A stretch of DNA of 64,000 nt from Leptothrix discophora (GCF_030705305.1 NZ_JAUZEE010000002.1:501794-565793); one strand, 5' to 3'; positions 46,020-58,657 are shown, numbered from the stretch's first letter. The notes: generated by a model from the sequence alone, not told the origin. Numbers and translations are program-made.

Positions 46020-48173
46020 ATGGCCAGCGGCCACGGTCGACCCGACCGGATTTCGCGTCCCACCGAGGCCACCCGCGTCTTCACGCAGGTGCTGCACCGG
46101 CGCTATGCCTGGTACACGCTGGGGCTGCTGTGCTTCATCGCGCTGATGGCGACGCTGGAGCGCATGGGCTGGCCGCGAACCTGGATCGGCGGCACCTTCC
46201 TGATCGGCACCGTGGCGGTCTACGCGGCGATCGGGCTGATGTCGCGCACGACCGACGAGGCCGAGTACTACGTTGCCGGTCGACGTGTGCCGGCGATCTA
46301 CAACGGCATGGCGACGGCGGCCGACTGGATGTCGGCGGCGTCCTTCATCGGCACCGCCGGGGTGCTCTACCTGCAGGGTTTCGCCGGATTGGCCTACATC
46401 CTCGGCTGGACCGGCGGCTACTGCCTGGTGGCGCTGCTGCTGGCGCCCTACATGCGCCGGCTCGGCTTCTTCACCGTGCCCGAGTTCCTCGGCGCACGCT
46501 ACGGTGGCGTGTTGCCGCGCGTGGTCGGCGTGATGGCGGTGGTGGTGGTGTCCTTCGTCTACGTCGTGGTGCAGATCTACGGCGTCGGCCTGATCACCTC
46601 GCACCTGACGGGCTTCAGCTTCGAGATCGGCATCTTCGTCGGCCTGGGCGGCGTGCTGGTCTGCTCCTTCCTCGGCGGCATGCGCGCCGTCACCTGGACC
46701 CAGGTGGCGCAGTACATCGTGCTGATCGTGGCCTACCTGACGCCGGTGTTCTGGCTCTCGATCAACCAGACCGGCAGCCCCTTCCCGCTGTTCTCCTATG
46801 GCCGTCAGCTCGAGCAGGTCGGTCTGCGAGAGCAGAAGCTGCTGGACGACCCGCGCGAGGCGCTGGTGCGCCACCAGTTCGCGGTGAGGGCCGAGGACGC
46901 CCGCCGCAAGCTGGCCGACGTGCCGCAGGCCATGGTCGATGACGCCGAGACGCTGTCGGCCCACGTGCGTGCGCTGCAGGCCGCCGATGCGCCGCTGGCC
47001 CGTATCCAGCAGGCCGAGCGCCGCTACCTGGACCGCCCGCGCACCGTCGAAGAGGCCGAGGTCCGCTACCGCCGCGAGGCCGAACTGTCCGAGGAGCGCG
47101 CCCGGCCGCTCGGCGGCATGCCGCGCCAGGCCCAGGCCTACCCGTCGCGCGCGTCGGCGACGCCGGCCACCGGCGCAGCCGATGCGCCGACCCCTCCGCC
47201 ACCTGCCAACCACGCCGCGCAGCGCAACTTCCTGGCCCTGGTGCTGTGCCTCATGCTCGGCACCGCCGCGATGCCCCATGTGCTGACGCGCTACTACACG
47301 ACGCCGTCTGCGACCGAGGCGCGCAAGTCGGTCGGCTGGTCGCTGTTCTTCATTGCGCTGCTCTACCTGGCCGCGCCGGCGCTGGCGGTGATGGTCAAGT
47401 ACGAGGTCTTCACCAACCTCGTCGGCACGCCCTTCGACCAGCTGCCGGGCTGGATCCGGCGCTGGTCCAAGCTCGACTCGTCGCTGGTCTCGGTCGAGGA
47501 CATCAACGGCGACGGCCTGCTGCAACTGGCCGAACTCAAGCTGGCCGGCGACGTCATCGTGCTGGCCGCCCCGGAGATCGGCGGGCTGCCGCTGGTGGTC
47601 ACCTACCTGGTCGCTGCCGGCGGGCTGGCCGCCGCGTTGTCGACCGCCGACGGGCTGCTGCTGACGATCTCGAACGCGCTCTCGCATGACCTCTACTTCG
47701 GCCTGGTCAACCCGCGCGCGCCGGCAATGCGGCGCGTGATGCTGTCGAAGTTCCTCGTGCTGGTGATCGCGCTGCTGGCGGCCTTCATTGCCTCGATGCG
47801 GCTGACCGACATCCTGCAGTTCGTCACGGCGGCCTTTTCGCTGGCGGCGTCCGCCTTCTTCCCGGCGCTGGTCTTCGGCATCTTCTGGGGGCGGGCCAAC
47901 CGCATCGGCGCGACGCTGGGCATGCTGGCCGGACTGGGCACCTGCGTGGCCTACATGGTGGTCGCCCACCCCCTGCTGCGCAGCTTCTTCGGCGTCACGC
48001 TGCCACTGGAACAGGCACGCCTGCTGGACGTCGATGCGGTCGCTGCCGGCGTCTTCGCGGTGCCGGTCGGCGCGCTGGTGCTGTTCGTCGGCAGCCTGCT
48101 GACCGCGCCGCCCGGCGCACAGCAGCTGGCACTGGTCGAACGTGCTCGCAACCCCGATTCCGAGTCCGACTGA
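46020..48173 (+). CDS. Sodium:solute symporter (VC_2705 subfamily)
   Basis: A 717-residue SSS-family transporter related to ActP. Membrane helices carry the family segments EAEYYVAGRRVPAIYNGMAT, ADWMSAASFIG and AALSTADGLLLTISNALSHD. Between helices lies a long hydrophilic, coiled-coil-like insert (about residues 265-400) rich in Glu/Arg/Ala, then LGTAAMPHVLTRYYTT. A further loop has a perfect EF-hand consensus, DINGDGLLQLAE (D494-E505), suggesting Ca2+ binding. Paired with the DUF4212 gene. Substrate is not known. Confidence 0.9.
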   Translation: MASGHGRPDRISRPTEATRVFTQVLHRRYAWYTLGLLCFIALMATLERMGWPRTWIGGTFLIGTVAVYAAIGLMSRTTDEAEYYVAGRRVPAIYNGMATAADWMSAASFIGTAGVLYLQGFAGLAYILGWTGGYCLVALLLAPYMRRLGFFTVPEFLGARYGGVLPRVVGVMAVVVVSFVYVVVQIYGVGLITSHLTGFSFEIGIFVGLGGVLVCSFLGGMRAVTWTQVAQYIVLIVAYLTPVFWLSINQTGSPFPLFSYGRQLEQVGLREQKLLDDPREALVRHQFAVRAEDARRKLADVPQAMVDDAETLSAHVRALQAADAPLARIQQAERRYLDRPRTVEEAEVRYRREAELSEERARPLGGMPRQAQAYPSRASATPATGAADAPTPPPPANHAAQRNFLALVLCLMLGTAAMPHVLTRYYTTPSATEARKSVGWSLFFIALLYLAAPALAVMVKYEVFTNLVGTPFDQLPGWIRRWSKLDSSLVSVEDINGDGLLQLAELKLAGDVIVLAAPEIGGLPLVVTYLVAAGGLAAALSTADGLLLTISNALSHDLYFGLVNPRAPAMRRVMLSKFLVLVIALLAAFIASMRLTDILQFVTAAFSLAASAFFPALVFGIFWGRANRIGATLGMLAGLGTCVAYMVVAHPLLRSFFGVTLPLEQARLLDVDAVAAGVFAVPVGALVLFVGSLLTAPPGAQQLALVERARNPDSESD

Positions 48174-48202
48174 TCGGTCGACCCGGGCGGGCGTCGCTCT
48201 CC

Positions 48203-48211
48203 TGCTATAAT
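48203..48211 (+). promoter_or_regulatory. Extended -10 promoter of the rpsF operon
   Basis: TGC followed by a perfect TATAAT (48206-48211), then TTTTGGCTTTCCC. No good -35 is present. The leader to rpsF is about 70 bases and contains a small TTCC/GGAA hairpin just before the Shine-Dalgarno; S6:S18 feedback sites are known in such leaders, but I cannot confirm one here. Confidence 0.65.
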
Positions 48212-48288
48212 TTTTGGCTTTCCCTTGCCGCACCTGTGTCTTGACGCGACGGGGCGGCTTCCTCAACTGGAAACCACAAGGAGTTGTG

Positions 48289-48657
48289 ATGCGTCACTAC
48301 GAAATCGTGCTGCTGGTCCACCCGGACCAGAGCGAACAGGTTCCGGCCATGCTGGAACGCTACAAGACCCTCGTCACCAGCAATGGCGGCAAGGTGCACC
48401 GCGTTGAAGACTGGGGCCGCTTCCAGCTGGCCTACATGATCAACAAGCTGGCCAAGGCGCACTACCTGTGCATCAACATCGAGTGCAGCAAGGAGACCCT
48501 GGCTGAGATCGAGACCGGCTTCCGCTTCAACGATGCCGTCCTGCGTCATCTGACGGTGAAGAAGGACAAGGCCGATACCGCTCCGTCGTCGATGATGAAG
48601 CGTGTCGAGAAGGAAGAAGCGCGCAAGTCGCAGCAGCAGCAGGAGACGGCGGCCTGA
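48289..48657 (+). CDS. rpsF: 30S ribosomal protein S6
   Basis: A 122-residue S6 starting [21 protein letters not shown] with [22 protein letters not shown] and a Gln-rich C-terminal tail. AAGGAG is at ideal distance from ATG 48289. First gene of rpsF-priB-rpsR-rplI. Confidence 0.98.
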   Translation: MRHYEIVLLVHPDQSEQVPAMLERYKTLVTSNGGKVHRVEDWGRFQLAYMINKLAKAHYLCINIECSKETLAEIETGFRFNDAVLRHLTVKKDKADTAPSSMMKRVEKEEARKSQQQQETAA

Positions 48658-48710
48658 GTGTCTGAACCCCTGCGTGCGCCCCGGCGCCCGGATGCAGCGA
48701 CCTCGTCGAC

Positions 48711-49019
48711 ATGAACGACGTCCAGCTCTCCGGCCGCATCGTGGAACGCGCTGCCCTGCGCTACACCCCCGCCGGCTTGCCGGCACTGGACATCCGCCTG
48801 GCCCATGAGTCTGAACTCATGCACGCTGGGGCGCCCCGCAAGGTCTCCCTGGAGATGCATGCGACGGCGATCGGCGATCTCGCCCTCGACCTGGCCCGCG
48901 TGCCGGTCGGCGACGCGATCGACATCCGCGGATTCCTGGGCAAACAGCGCAATGGCAAGGGGGTGATGCTGCACATCAGCGCCTTCGTTCCCACGTCCCT
49001 GTCACCCATATCGAGTTGA
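48711..49019 (+). CDS. priB: Primosomal replication protein N (PriB)
   Basis: A single-stranded-DNA-binding OB-fold protein of replication restart, working with PriA. The 102-residue product has [20 protein letters not shown] and the late strand [18 protein letters not shown]. Its place between rpsF and rpsR is diagnostic for beta- and gammaproteobacteria. Confidence 0.94.
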   Translation: MNDVQLSGRIVERAALRYTPAGLPALDIRLAHESELMHAGAPRKVSLEMHATAIGDLALDLARVPVGDAIDIRGFLGKQRNGKGVMLHISAFVPTSLSPISS

Positions 49020-49029
49020 AGAGGTCACT

Positions 49030-49314
49030 ATGGCTCCGCCCCGTGGCAAGTTTTCCAAGGATCGCAAGACCAAGCGCAATCAGCAATCGCTGCTGTTCAA
49101 GCGCAAGCGCTTCTGCCGTTTCACCGTCGCCGGTGTTCAAGAGATCGACTACAAGGATCTCGACGTGCTGCGCGATTTCGTCGGTGAGAACGGCAAGATC
49201 ACCCCGGCCCGCCTGACCGGCACCCGTGCCTACTTCCAGCGCCAGCTGACCACCGCCATCAAGCGCGCCCGCTTCCTGGCCATGCTGCCGTACAGCGACC
49301 AGCACAAGGTCTGA
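49030..49314 (+). CDS. rpsR: 30S ribosomal protein S18
   Basis: A 94-residue S18 with the basic N-terminus and the family core [36 protein letters not shown] and [11 protein letters not shown]. It binds next to S6 on the 30S platform. Lies 10 bases after priB and 11 before rplI. Confidence 0.98.
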   Translation: MAPPRGKFSKDRKTKRNQQSLLFKRKRFCRFTVAGVQEIDYKDLDVLRDFVGENGKITPARLTGTRAYFQRQLTTAIKRARFLAMLPYSDQHKV

Positions 49315-49325
49315 GGAGTAGAAAC

Positions 49326-49778
49326 ATGCAAGTGATCCTGCTTGAAAAAGTGGCCAACCTCGGCGCCCTGGGCGACGTGGTCAAGGTCAAGGACGGCTAC
49401 GCCCGCAACTTCCTGATCCCGACCGGCGCTGCCCGTCGTGCGACCGAGAAGGCGATCGCCGAGTTCGAGGCCCGTCGTGCCGAACTGGAAAAGGTCCAGG
49501 CCGAAAAGCTCGCCGGCGCCCAGGCGCAAGGTGACAAGCTCGGCGGCAAGACGATCACCGTGACCCAGAAGGCCGGCGTGGACGGTCGCCTGTTCGGTTC
49601 GGTGACCAACGCCGACATCGCCGAGGGCATCAAGGCCCAGGGCTTCGACGTCGCCAAGTCGCAGATCCGCCTGCCGAACGGCCCGCTGAAGCACATCGGC
49701 GAGTTCCCGGTTTCGGTCGCTCTGCACCACGATGTCGTCGTCGACATCACGGTGGCGGTGGTCGGCGAGACGGACTGA
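49326..49778 (+). CDS. rplI: 50S ribosomal protein L9
   Basis: A 150-residue L9 of standard length: N-terminal [19 protein letters not shown] and [16 protein letters not shown], the long connecting helix (residues ~40-75), then the C-terminal rRNA-binding domain. GGAG precedes ATG 49326. A strong terminator follows, ending the operon. Confidence 0.98.
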   Translation: MQVILLEKVANLGALGDVVKVKDGYARNFLIPTGAARRATEKAIAEFEARRAELEKVQAEKLAGAQAQGDKLGGKTITVTQKAGVDGRLFGSVTNADIAEGIKAQGFDVAKSQIRLPNGPLKHIGEFPVSVALHHDVVVDITVAVVGETD

Positions 49779-49827
49779 TCCTGAACCAGGGATCGGCGTC
49801 GCGGCTCCCGCAGCCGTGACCGCCCCG

Positions 49828-49859
49828 AGAGGCCGGCACCCGCCGGCCTCTTTCTTTTT
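49828..49859 (+). terminator. Rho-independent terminator of the rpsF-rplI operon
   Basis: A perfect 10-bp stem AGAGGCCGGC/GCCGGCCTCT (49828-49837, 49842-49851) with a 4-base loop runs into TTTCTTTTT. It separates rplI from dnaB. Confidence 0.9.
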
Positions 49860-49946
49860 GGGCTGCGCACTTTTCCCCCGAGTTTCCCGGACTTGTCCCC
49901 AGGTCTGTCCACAAGCCGGGCCGGACCCCCGACCTATCATCGATCG

Positions 49947-51368
49947 ATGTCTGCCCTGCTCTCCGGAACCACGCCCCTGCCTCGCGGCACCGATGACGAG
50001 GTCGCCCGCCTGCGCGTCCCGCCCCACTCGGTCGAGGCCGAGCAGAGCGTGCTCGGCGGTCTGATGCTCGACAACAGCGCGTCCGACCGCGCCGGCGATC
50101 TGCTGACCGACAGCGACTTCTACCGCTACGAGCACAAGCTGATCTACGCGGCCATCATGGCGCTTATCTCGACCAACAAGCCGGCCGACGTCATCACCGT
50201 GTTCGAGCAGCTGACCAGCCTTGGCAAGGCCGAGGAGGTCGGTGGCCTGGCCTACCTGAATGCGCTGGCCCAGAGCGTGCCGAGCGCGGCCAACCTGCGC
50301 CGCTACGCGGAAATCGTTCGCGAGCGCGCGATCCTGCGCAAGCTCGTGGCGGCCAGCGACGAGATCGCCACCAACGCCTTCAATCCGCAGGGGCGGGCGG
50401 TGTCGACCATCCTGGACGAGGCCGAGGGCAAGATCTTCCGCATCGGCGAGGAGGGCTCGCGCAACAAGCAGGGCATGCACTCGATGGAATCGCTGGTGGT
50501 CCAGCTGATCGACCGGGTCCAGGAGCTGGCCGAGAACGGCGCCGGCGAGGTGACCGGCGTGCCCTCGGGCTTCGTCGATCTCGACCGCATGACCGCTGGC
50601 CTGCAGCCGGGCGACCTGATCATCCTGGCCGCTCGCCCGTCGATGGGCAAGACCGCCTTCGCGCTGAACATCGGCGAGCACGTGGCGGTCAAGGAACAGC
50701 TGCCGGTGCTGGTCTTCTCGATGGAAATGGGCGCCTCGCAGCTGGCGCTGCGGATGGTCGGCTCGCTCGGCCGCATCGACCAGCAGCACCTGCGCACTGG
50801 CGCGCTGCGCGACGAGGAATGGGGGCGGCTGTCCGAGGCGGTCGACCAGCTGCGCAACATCAGCCTGCACATCGACGAAACGCCTGCGCTCAACCCGACC
50901 GAGCTGCGGGCCCGCTCGCGCCGGCTGGCGCGCCAGTGCGGCAAGCTCGGCCTGATCATCGTTGACTACCTGCAGCTGATGAGCGGATCGTCGGCCTCCA
51001 GTGGCGAGAACCGCGCCACCGAGATTTCCGAGATCTCGCGTGGCCTGAAGGCATTGGCCAAGGAGCTGCAATGCCCGGTGATCGCGCTGTCCCAGCTCAA
51101 CCGCTCGGTCGAGACCCGCACCGACAAGCGCCCGATGATGAGCGATCTGCGCGAATCCGGCGCCATCGAGCAGGACGCGGACGTCATCATGTTCATCTAC
51201 CGCGATGAGTACTACAACAAGGACTCGAAGGAGCCCGGCGTGGCCGAGATCATCATCGGCAAGCAGCGCAACGGCCCGGTCGGCACGGTCAAGCTGGCCT
51301 TCCTGCGCCCGCTAACCAAGTTCGAGAACCTCGCGCCCGGCAGCTACGGCGGCGGCAGCGAGTACTGA
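49947..51368 (+). CDS. dnaB: Replicative DNA helicase DnaB
   Basis: Hexameric fork helicase, 473 residues, without intein. The N-terminal domain (VPPHSVEAEQSVLGGLMLDN) interacts with primase; the RecA-like domain has Walker A AARPSMGKTAFALN, Walker B LIIVDYLQLM and the arginine-finger region RESGAIEQDADVIMFIYRDE. ATG 49947 was chosen over in-frame upstream sequence because it begins the conserved protein. The 87 bases between the rplI terminator and the start hold no clear promoter. Confidence 0.97.
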   Translation: MSALLSGTTPLPRGTDDEVARLRVPPHSVEAEQSVLGGLMLDNSASDRAGDLLTDSDFYRYEHKLIYAAIMALISTNKPADVITVFEQLTSLGKAEEVGGLAYLNALAQSVPSAANLRRYAEIVRERAILRKLVAASDEIATNAFNPQGRAVSTILDEAEGKIFRIGEEGSRNKQGMHSMESLVVQLIDRVQELAENGAGEVTGVPSGFVDLDRMTAGLQPGDLIILAARPSMGKTAFALNIGEHVAVKEQLPVLVFSMEMGASQLALRMVGSLGRIDQQHLRTGALRDEEWGRLSEAVDQLRNISLHIDETPALNPTELRARSRRLARQCGKLGLIIVDYLQLMSGSSASSGENRATEISEISRGLKALAKELQCPVIALSQLNRSVETRTDKRPMMSDLRESGAIEQDADVIMFIYRDEYYNKDSKEPGVAEIIIGKQRNGPVGTVKLAFLRPLTKFENLAPGSYGGGSEY

Positions 51369-51402
51369 CATCGGCGCGGCGGCTGCCGCGTCCGCGCATG
51401 AA

Positions 51403-51427
51403 CAAGGCCCGGCATGACCGGGCCTTG
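51403..51427. terminator. Hairpin terminator between dnaB and the convergent BI-1 gene
   Basis: A perfect 10-bp stem CAAGGCCCGG/CCGGGCCTTG (51403-51412, 51418-51427) with a 5-base loop. It is flanked by AA on the left and TCC on the right, so the T-run is poor; it may serve both converging genes. Confidence 0.55.
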
Positions 51428-51479
51428 TCCTCCGCGGGGCCGACCGGATCCGGGCGGGATCCGGTCGTGGCGTCGGCGC

Positions 51480-52175
51480 TTACTCGCGTTCGCCGCCCAC
51501 CAGGCCGAAGATGGCCAGCAGGCTCTGGAACACGTTGTAGATGTCCAGGTAGATGGCCAGCGTGGCGCTGATGTAGTTGGTCTCGCCGCCGTCGAGCACG
51601 CGCTTGATGTCGTAGAGCATGAAGGCCGAGAACAGGCCCACGCAGATCACCGACAGCGTCAGCATCAGGGCCGAGGACTGCACGAACATGTTGATGATGC
51701 CGGCGATCAGCACGACCACGGCGCCCACGAACAGGAACTTGCCCATGCCACTCAGGTCACGCTTGATGACCGTCGCCAGCGTCGCCATGGCGAAGAAGAC
51801 GCCGGCGGTGCCGCCGAAGGCCATCATGATCAGCGAGCTGCCGTTCTTGAAGCCCAGGACCATCGCCAGCATGCGCGACAGCATCAGGCCCATGAAGAAC
51901 GTGAAGGCCAGCAGCACGGCCACGCCGGTGCCCGATTCCTTGGTCTTCTCGATGGCGAACATGAAGCCGAACGCACCGACCAGGAACAGCACCATCGACA
52001 GCCCGTTGCCCATGGCCGCCATCACGCCGGTCGTGACGCCCACCCAGGCGCCCAGCACCGTCGGGATCATCGACAGCGCGAGGAGGGCGTAGGTGTTGCG
52101 CAGGACGCGTTGTTGCTGCAGGCCCAGCGCACCCGTGCCGGCGTGGCCGGAGTAGGTCGACAGGTCAGGGGTCAT
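51480..52175 (-). CDS. Bax inhibitor-1 (YccA/YbhL) family membrane protein
   Basis: A 231-residue protein with seven hydrophobic helices and the family pattern: N-terminal LQQQRVLRNTYALLALSM, and the C-terminal LYDIKRVLDGGETNYISATLAIYLD with conserved acidic residues, which in bacterial relatives act in pH-sensitive Ca2+ leak or in FtsH modulation (YccA). The strong GGAGG lies before ATG 52175. The presence of ftsH and hflKC in the window makes a YccA-like link worth noting, but that is inference. Confidence 0.9.
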   Translation of the reverse strand: MTPDLSTYSGHAGTGALGLQQQRVLRNTYALLALSMIPTVLGAWVGVTTGVMAAMGNGLSMVLFLVGAFGFMFAIEKTKESGTGVAVLLAFTFFMGLMLSRMLAMVLGFKNGSSLIMMAFGGTAGVFFAMATLATVIKRDLSGMGKFLFVGAVVVLIAGIINMFVQSSALMLTLSVICVGLFSAFMLYDIKRVLDGGETNYISATLAIYLDIYNVFQSLLAIFGLVGGERE

Positions 52176-52343
52176 GAATCCTCCAGAGAGTGGTTGAAGA
52201 CGGTGTCTGTGACACCGGAAAAATGATTCTAGTTCCCGGGTTCCTGAAGGAAATCCACAGCTTCCCGGTGGCAGAGCGGCATGAGGCTTGCGGGGAGAAT
52301 GCGCCTCCCGAACCAACGACACGGTCACCAGACCGCCCTGAAC

Positions 52344-52751
52344 ATGAAGACCCGCTCCGCCCTGACCCATGAAGACCTGCGCCGCATGGCTGCTGCCGCC
52401 GAAGCCGAGGCGGTCAAGAACAACTGGGCCGTGACCTTCGCCATCGTCGACGACGGCGGTCACCTGCTGTGGCTCCAGCGCCTGGACGGTGCCGCGCCGC
52501 TGTCCTCGCACATCGCACCGGCCAAGGCACGCACCGCCGCGCTGGGTCGCCGCGAGAGCCGCATCTACGAGGAGATGATCAACCAGGGCCGCGTCTCCTT
52601 CGTGACCGCGCCCGAGGTCGATGCGCTGCTCGAAGGCGGCGTGCCCATCATCATCGACGGCGACTGCATCGGAGCCATCGGCGTGAGCGGCGTGAAGTCC
52701 ACCGAGGACGCCCAGATCGCCAAGGCGGGCATCGCCGCGCTGACGGCCTGA
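52344..52751 (+). CDS. GlcG/HbpS family heme-binding-like protein (DUF336)
   Basis: A 135-residue protein with the DUF336 pattern: TFAIVDDGGHLLWLQRLDGA, AKARTAALGRRES, and the Gly-rich end GVPIIIDGDCIGAIGVSG. Members bind heme (HbpS) or accompany glycolate utilisation genes (GlcG); neither glc genes nor heme-uptake genes are near. ATG 52344 lacks a clear Shine-Dalgarno; an in-frame ATG at 52281 would add 21 residues. It diverges from the BI-1 gene; the 168 bases between hold no gene. Confidence 0.85.
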   Translation: MKTRSALTHEDLRRMAAAAEAEAVKNNWAVTFAIVDDGGHLLWLQRLDGAAPLSSHIAPAKARTAALGRRESRIYEEMINQGRVSFVTAPEVDALLEGGVPIIIDGDCIGAIGVSGVKSTEDAQIAKAGIAALTA

Positions 52752-53059
52752 TCGAAGGCCGGATCGGGCGCCAGGCCCGATCGGCACGCACGATCCGGGG
52801 CGCTGCGGCACCGCCAACAGCCCTTCTGCGCACCGGGAACGGGCGGCGGGAAAACCCGCAGACGTTATACTTTCACGGTTTGTCTGCCAACAACGCCGCC
52901 CGGCCCGCCCGGGCCACCGTGACACCCTGATGAAGGGTGTTGCGAGAGGCCCGGTTCGTGTTGCAACCCACCCCCAGTGTTGTGCCTGATGCGTCCCTTG
53001 CGGGGCGGGTCGAGCCGCACCGGTCTGCGTCGGGCGAGCGTCCACCTATCGGAGAACCC
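52752..53059 (+). promoter_or_regulatory. carA promoter and leader region
   Basis: This 308-base gap holds a -10-like TATACT (52866-52871), a GCGGG-AAAA-CCCGC hairpin just upstream, and a ~190-base leader. In the leader ACACCCT (52922-52928) pairs with AGGGTGT (52934-52940), and a 19-codon open frame (52930-52989, [19 protein letters not shown]) begins in its loop. Control of carAB by a leader is plausible but not shown. Confidence 0.45.
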
Positions 53060-54233
53060 GTGCTGCCCGTCCTGCCCCCCGCTCTTCTCGCACTCGCAGA
53101 CGGCACGGTCTTTCAAGGCACCTCGATCGGCGCTGCCGGTCAGACGGTGGGTGAGGTGGTGTTCAACACCGCGCTCACCGGCTATCAGGAAATCCTCACC
53201 GACCCGAGCTACTGCCGGCAGATCGTCACGCTGACGTATCCGCACATCGGCAACTACGGCGTCAATCCGCAGGATGTCGAAGCCTCGAAAGTCCATGCCG
53301 CCGGCCTGATCATCAAGGACCTGCCGGTTCGTTCGTCCAACTTCCGCCAGTCGGTCACGCTGACCGAGTACCTCGTGGCCGAAGGCACCGTGGCGATCGC
53401 CGACATCGACACCCGCCGCCTGACCCGCCTGCTGCGCACGAACGGCGCGCAGAACGGCGCGATCGTCGCCTTCCCGGCGGGCACCGTGATCACCGAGTCC
53501 CACCGCGACGCGGCCGTCGCTGCCGCCCGCTCGGCTCCCAGCATGGCCGGGCTGGACCTGGCCCAGGTCGTCAGCCGCACCGAGGCGGTCGAGTGGACCG
53601 AGACCGAGTGGCGCCTGATCGGCGACGACGGCCTGCCCGGCTTCGGCCAGCAGACCGCGCCGCGCTTCCACGTCGTGGCCTACGACTTTGGCGTCAAGAA
53701 CAACATCCTGCGCATGCTCGCCGAACGCGGCTGCCGTGTCACGGTGGTGCCGGCGAAGACGCCCGCCGCGGCCGTGCTGGCGCTCCATCCGGACGGCATC
53801 TTCCTGTCCAACGGCCCTGGCGACCCGGAGCCCTGCGACTACGCGATCGACGCCGCGCGCACGCTGATCGAGACCGGCATCCCGACCTTCGGGATCTGCC
53901 TGGGCCACCAGATCATGGCGCTGGCCTCGGGCGCGAAGACCTTCAAGATGAAGTTCGGCCACCACGGCGCGAACCATCCGGTCAAGGACCTCGACGACGG
54001 CCGCGTCTCGATCACCAGCCAGAACCACGGCTTCGCGGTCGACGCCGCCAGCCTGCCGGCCAACCTGCGGCCGACCCACGTCAGCCTGTTCGACGGCACG
54101 CTGCAGGGCCTCGCCCGCACCGACCGTCCGGCGTTCTGCTTCCAGGGTCACCCTGAAGCGTCGCCCGGCCCCCACGACATCGCCTATCTGTTCGACCGCT
54201 TCACCGCGCTGATGGAAAAGATGGAGAAGAACA

Positions 54234-54241
<8 letters not shown>
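53060..54241 (+). CDS. carA: Carbamoyl-phosphate synthase small subunit
   Basis: Glutaminase subunit giving ammonia to CarB for arginine and pyrimidine synthesis. The 393-residue protein has the class I amidotransferase triad: C280 in [14 protein letters not shown]364 and E366 in [13 protein letters not shown]. The N-terminal domain starts [16 protein letters not shown]. The start is GTG 53060 with GGAGAACCC in front. The stop TAA lies inside the carB start region (8-base overlap). Confidence 0.96.
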
Positions 54242-57521
<3,280 letters not shown>

Positions 57522-57545
57522 GGCCAGGTGGGACGGCGGTTCGAA

Positions 57546-57551
57546 TAGACT
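57546..57551 (+). promoter_or_regulatory. Possible -10 element of greA
   Basis: TAGACT stands 12 bases before the leader hairpin and about 126 bases before the greA start. No good -35 hexamer is visible. Confidence 0.35.
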
Positions 57552-57562
57552 GCCGTTCCAGA

Positions 57563-57612
57563 CGCCGCCGCGGCGCGTTCCCTCGGGGACAGGCCGCGGC
57601 GGCGCAGTTTTT
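57563..57612 (+). terminator. Hairpin with T-run between carB and greA
   Basis: A perfect 12-bp stem CGCCGCCGCGGC/GCCGCGGCGGCG (57563-57574, 57593-57604) with an 18-base loop is followed by CAG and TTTTT. It can be the carB terminator or, because a -10-like TAGACT lies just upstream, an attenuator in the greA leader. Confidence 0.7.
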
Positions 57613-57677
57613 GGCCCGTCCGCTTTCCACCCGGAACCCCCGATCCGATCCTCCGCGATCCCACCAGACCGAATCCC

Positions 57678-58154
57678 ATGGCCACCATTCCCCTGACCAA
57701 GCGCGGCGCCGAACTGCTCAAGCAGGAGCTCCAGCGCCTCAAGACCGTCGAGCGTCCGGCCGTCGTCAACGCCATCGCCGAAGCCCGCGCGCAGGGCGAC
57801 CTGTCCGAGAACGCCGAATACGACGCGGCCAAGGACAAGCAGGGCTTCATCGAGGGCCGCATCCTCGAGATCGAGAGCAAGCTCGCGCAGGCGCAGATCA
57901 TCGACCCGGCTGCGCTGAACGCCGGCGGCAAGGTCGTGTTCGGTTCGACCGTCGAACTGGAGGAAGAGGAAAGCGGCGACGCCGTCACCTACCAGATCGT
58001 CGGTGAGGACGAGGCCGACCTGAAGCAGGGGCGCATCTCGGTCGGTTCGCCGATCGCGCGGGCGCTGATCGGCAAGGAAGCCGGCGACGTCGCCGAGGTC
58101 CAGGCCCCGGGCGGCGTGCGCCGTTACGAGGTCGTCGACGTGCGCTACATCTGA
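57678..58154 (+). CDS. greA: Transcription elongation factor GreA
   Basis: Rescues backtracked RNA polymerase by stimulating transcript cleavage. The 158-residue protein has the N-terminal coiled coil with the catalytic acidic tip ([20 protein letters not shown], acidic pair in the turn) and the C-terminal FKBP-like domain ([20 protein letters not shown]). Length is standard. Follows carB, as in many proteobacteria. Confidence 0.97.
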   Translation: MATIPLTKRGAELLKQELQRLKTVERPAVVNAIAEARAQGDLSENAEYDAAKDKQGFIEGRILEIESKLAQAQIIDPAALNAGGKVVFGSTVELEEEESGDAVTYQIVGEDEADLKQGRISVGSPIARALIGKEAGDVAEVQAPGGVRRYEVVDVRYI

Positions 58155-58159
58155 TCGCG

Positions 58160-58612
58160 ATGCTCGCGCGCATCGCGAAACTGCTGGCCGCCCTGTGGCT
58201 GGGCCTGGTCGTCACGCTGGGCGGCGTCGCCGCGCCGATGGCCTTCCAGGTGCTGGAACGCACGCTGGCCGGCCAGTTCGCCGGCGCTTGCTTCCGGCTT
58301 GAAGCGCAGGTGTCGCTGGGCCTGGCGATGCTGCTGTTCATGCTGCACCGCAAGCTCGCGCAGCAGCAGGCCGAAGCGGGCCTGGGCTCGCGGTTGTCGA
58401 CCGATCTGCTGCTCGTGCTGGGGGCGCTGTTCTGCACCGTGCTCGGTTACTTCGCGCTGCAGCCGATGATGGCAGCGGCTCGCGCGGGCACCGGCATGTA
58501 CAGCTTCGGCACGCTGCACGGCGCGTCGAGCCTGATGTTCCTGCTCAAGGGTGGGATGCTGCTGGCGCTGGTCTGGCGAGGCACTGCCACGCCGCAGCGA
58601 CGAGCGGGCTGA
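58160..58612 (+). CDS. DUF4149 membrane protein
   Basis: A 150-residue protein with four hydrophobic helices (near residues 5-27, 50-63, 83-104 and 122-140). The pattern LWLGLVVTLGGVAAPMAF and late HGASSLMFLLK fits the DUF4149 family, often found after greA in betaproteobacteria. Function unknown. It begins five bases after greA. A 9-bp hairpin (58624-58646) separates it from the convergent yhbY. Confidence 0.8.
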   Translation: MLARIAKLLAALWLGLVVTLGGVAAPMAFQVLERTLAGQFAGACFRLEAQVSLGLAMLLFMLHRKLAQQQAEAGLGSRLSTDLLLVLGALFCTVLGYFALQPMMAAARAGTGMYSFGTLHGASSLMFLLKGGMLLALVWRGTATPQRRAG

Positions 58613-58657
58613 ACGGCGTTCGCGCTGGCGGCCTGGCGCCGCCAGCCGATCGACGCT

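Noticed and set aside
49888-49915. DnaA-box-like 9-mers (TTGTCCCCA, CTGTCCACA) before dnaB
   Set aside because: Each differs from TTATCCACA at two positions, and there is no cluster or A+T-rich element; not an origin.
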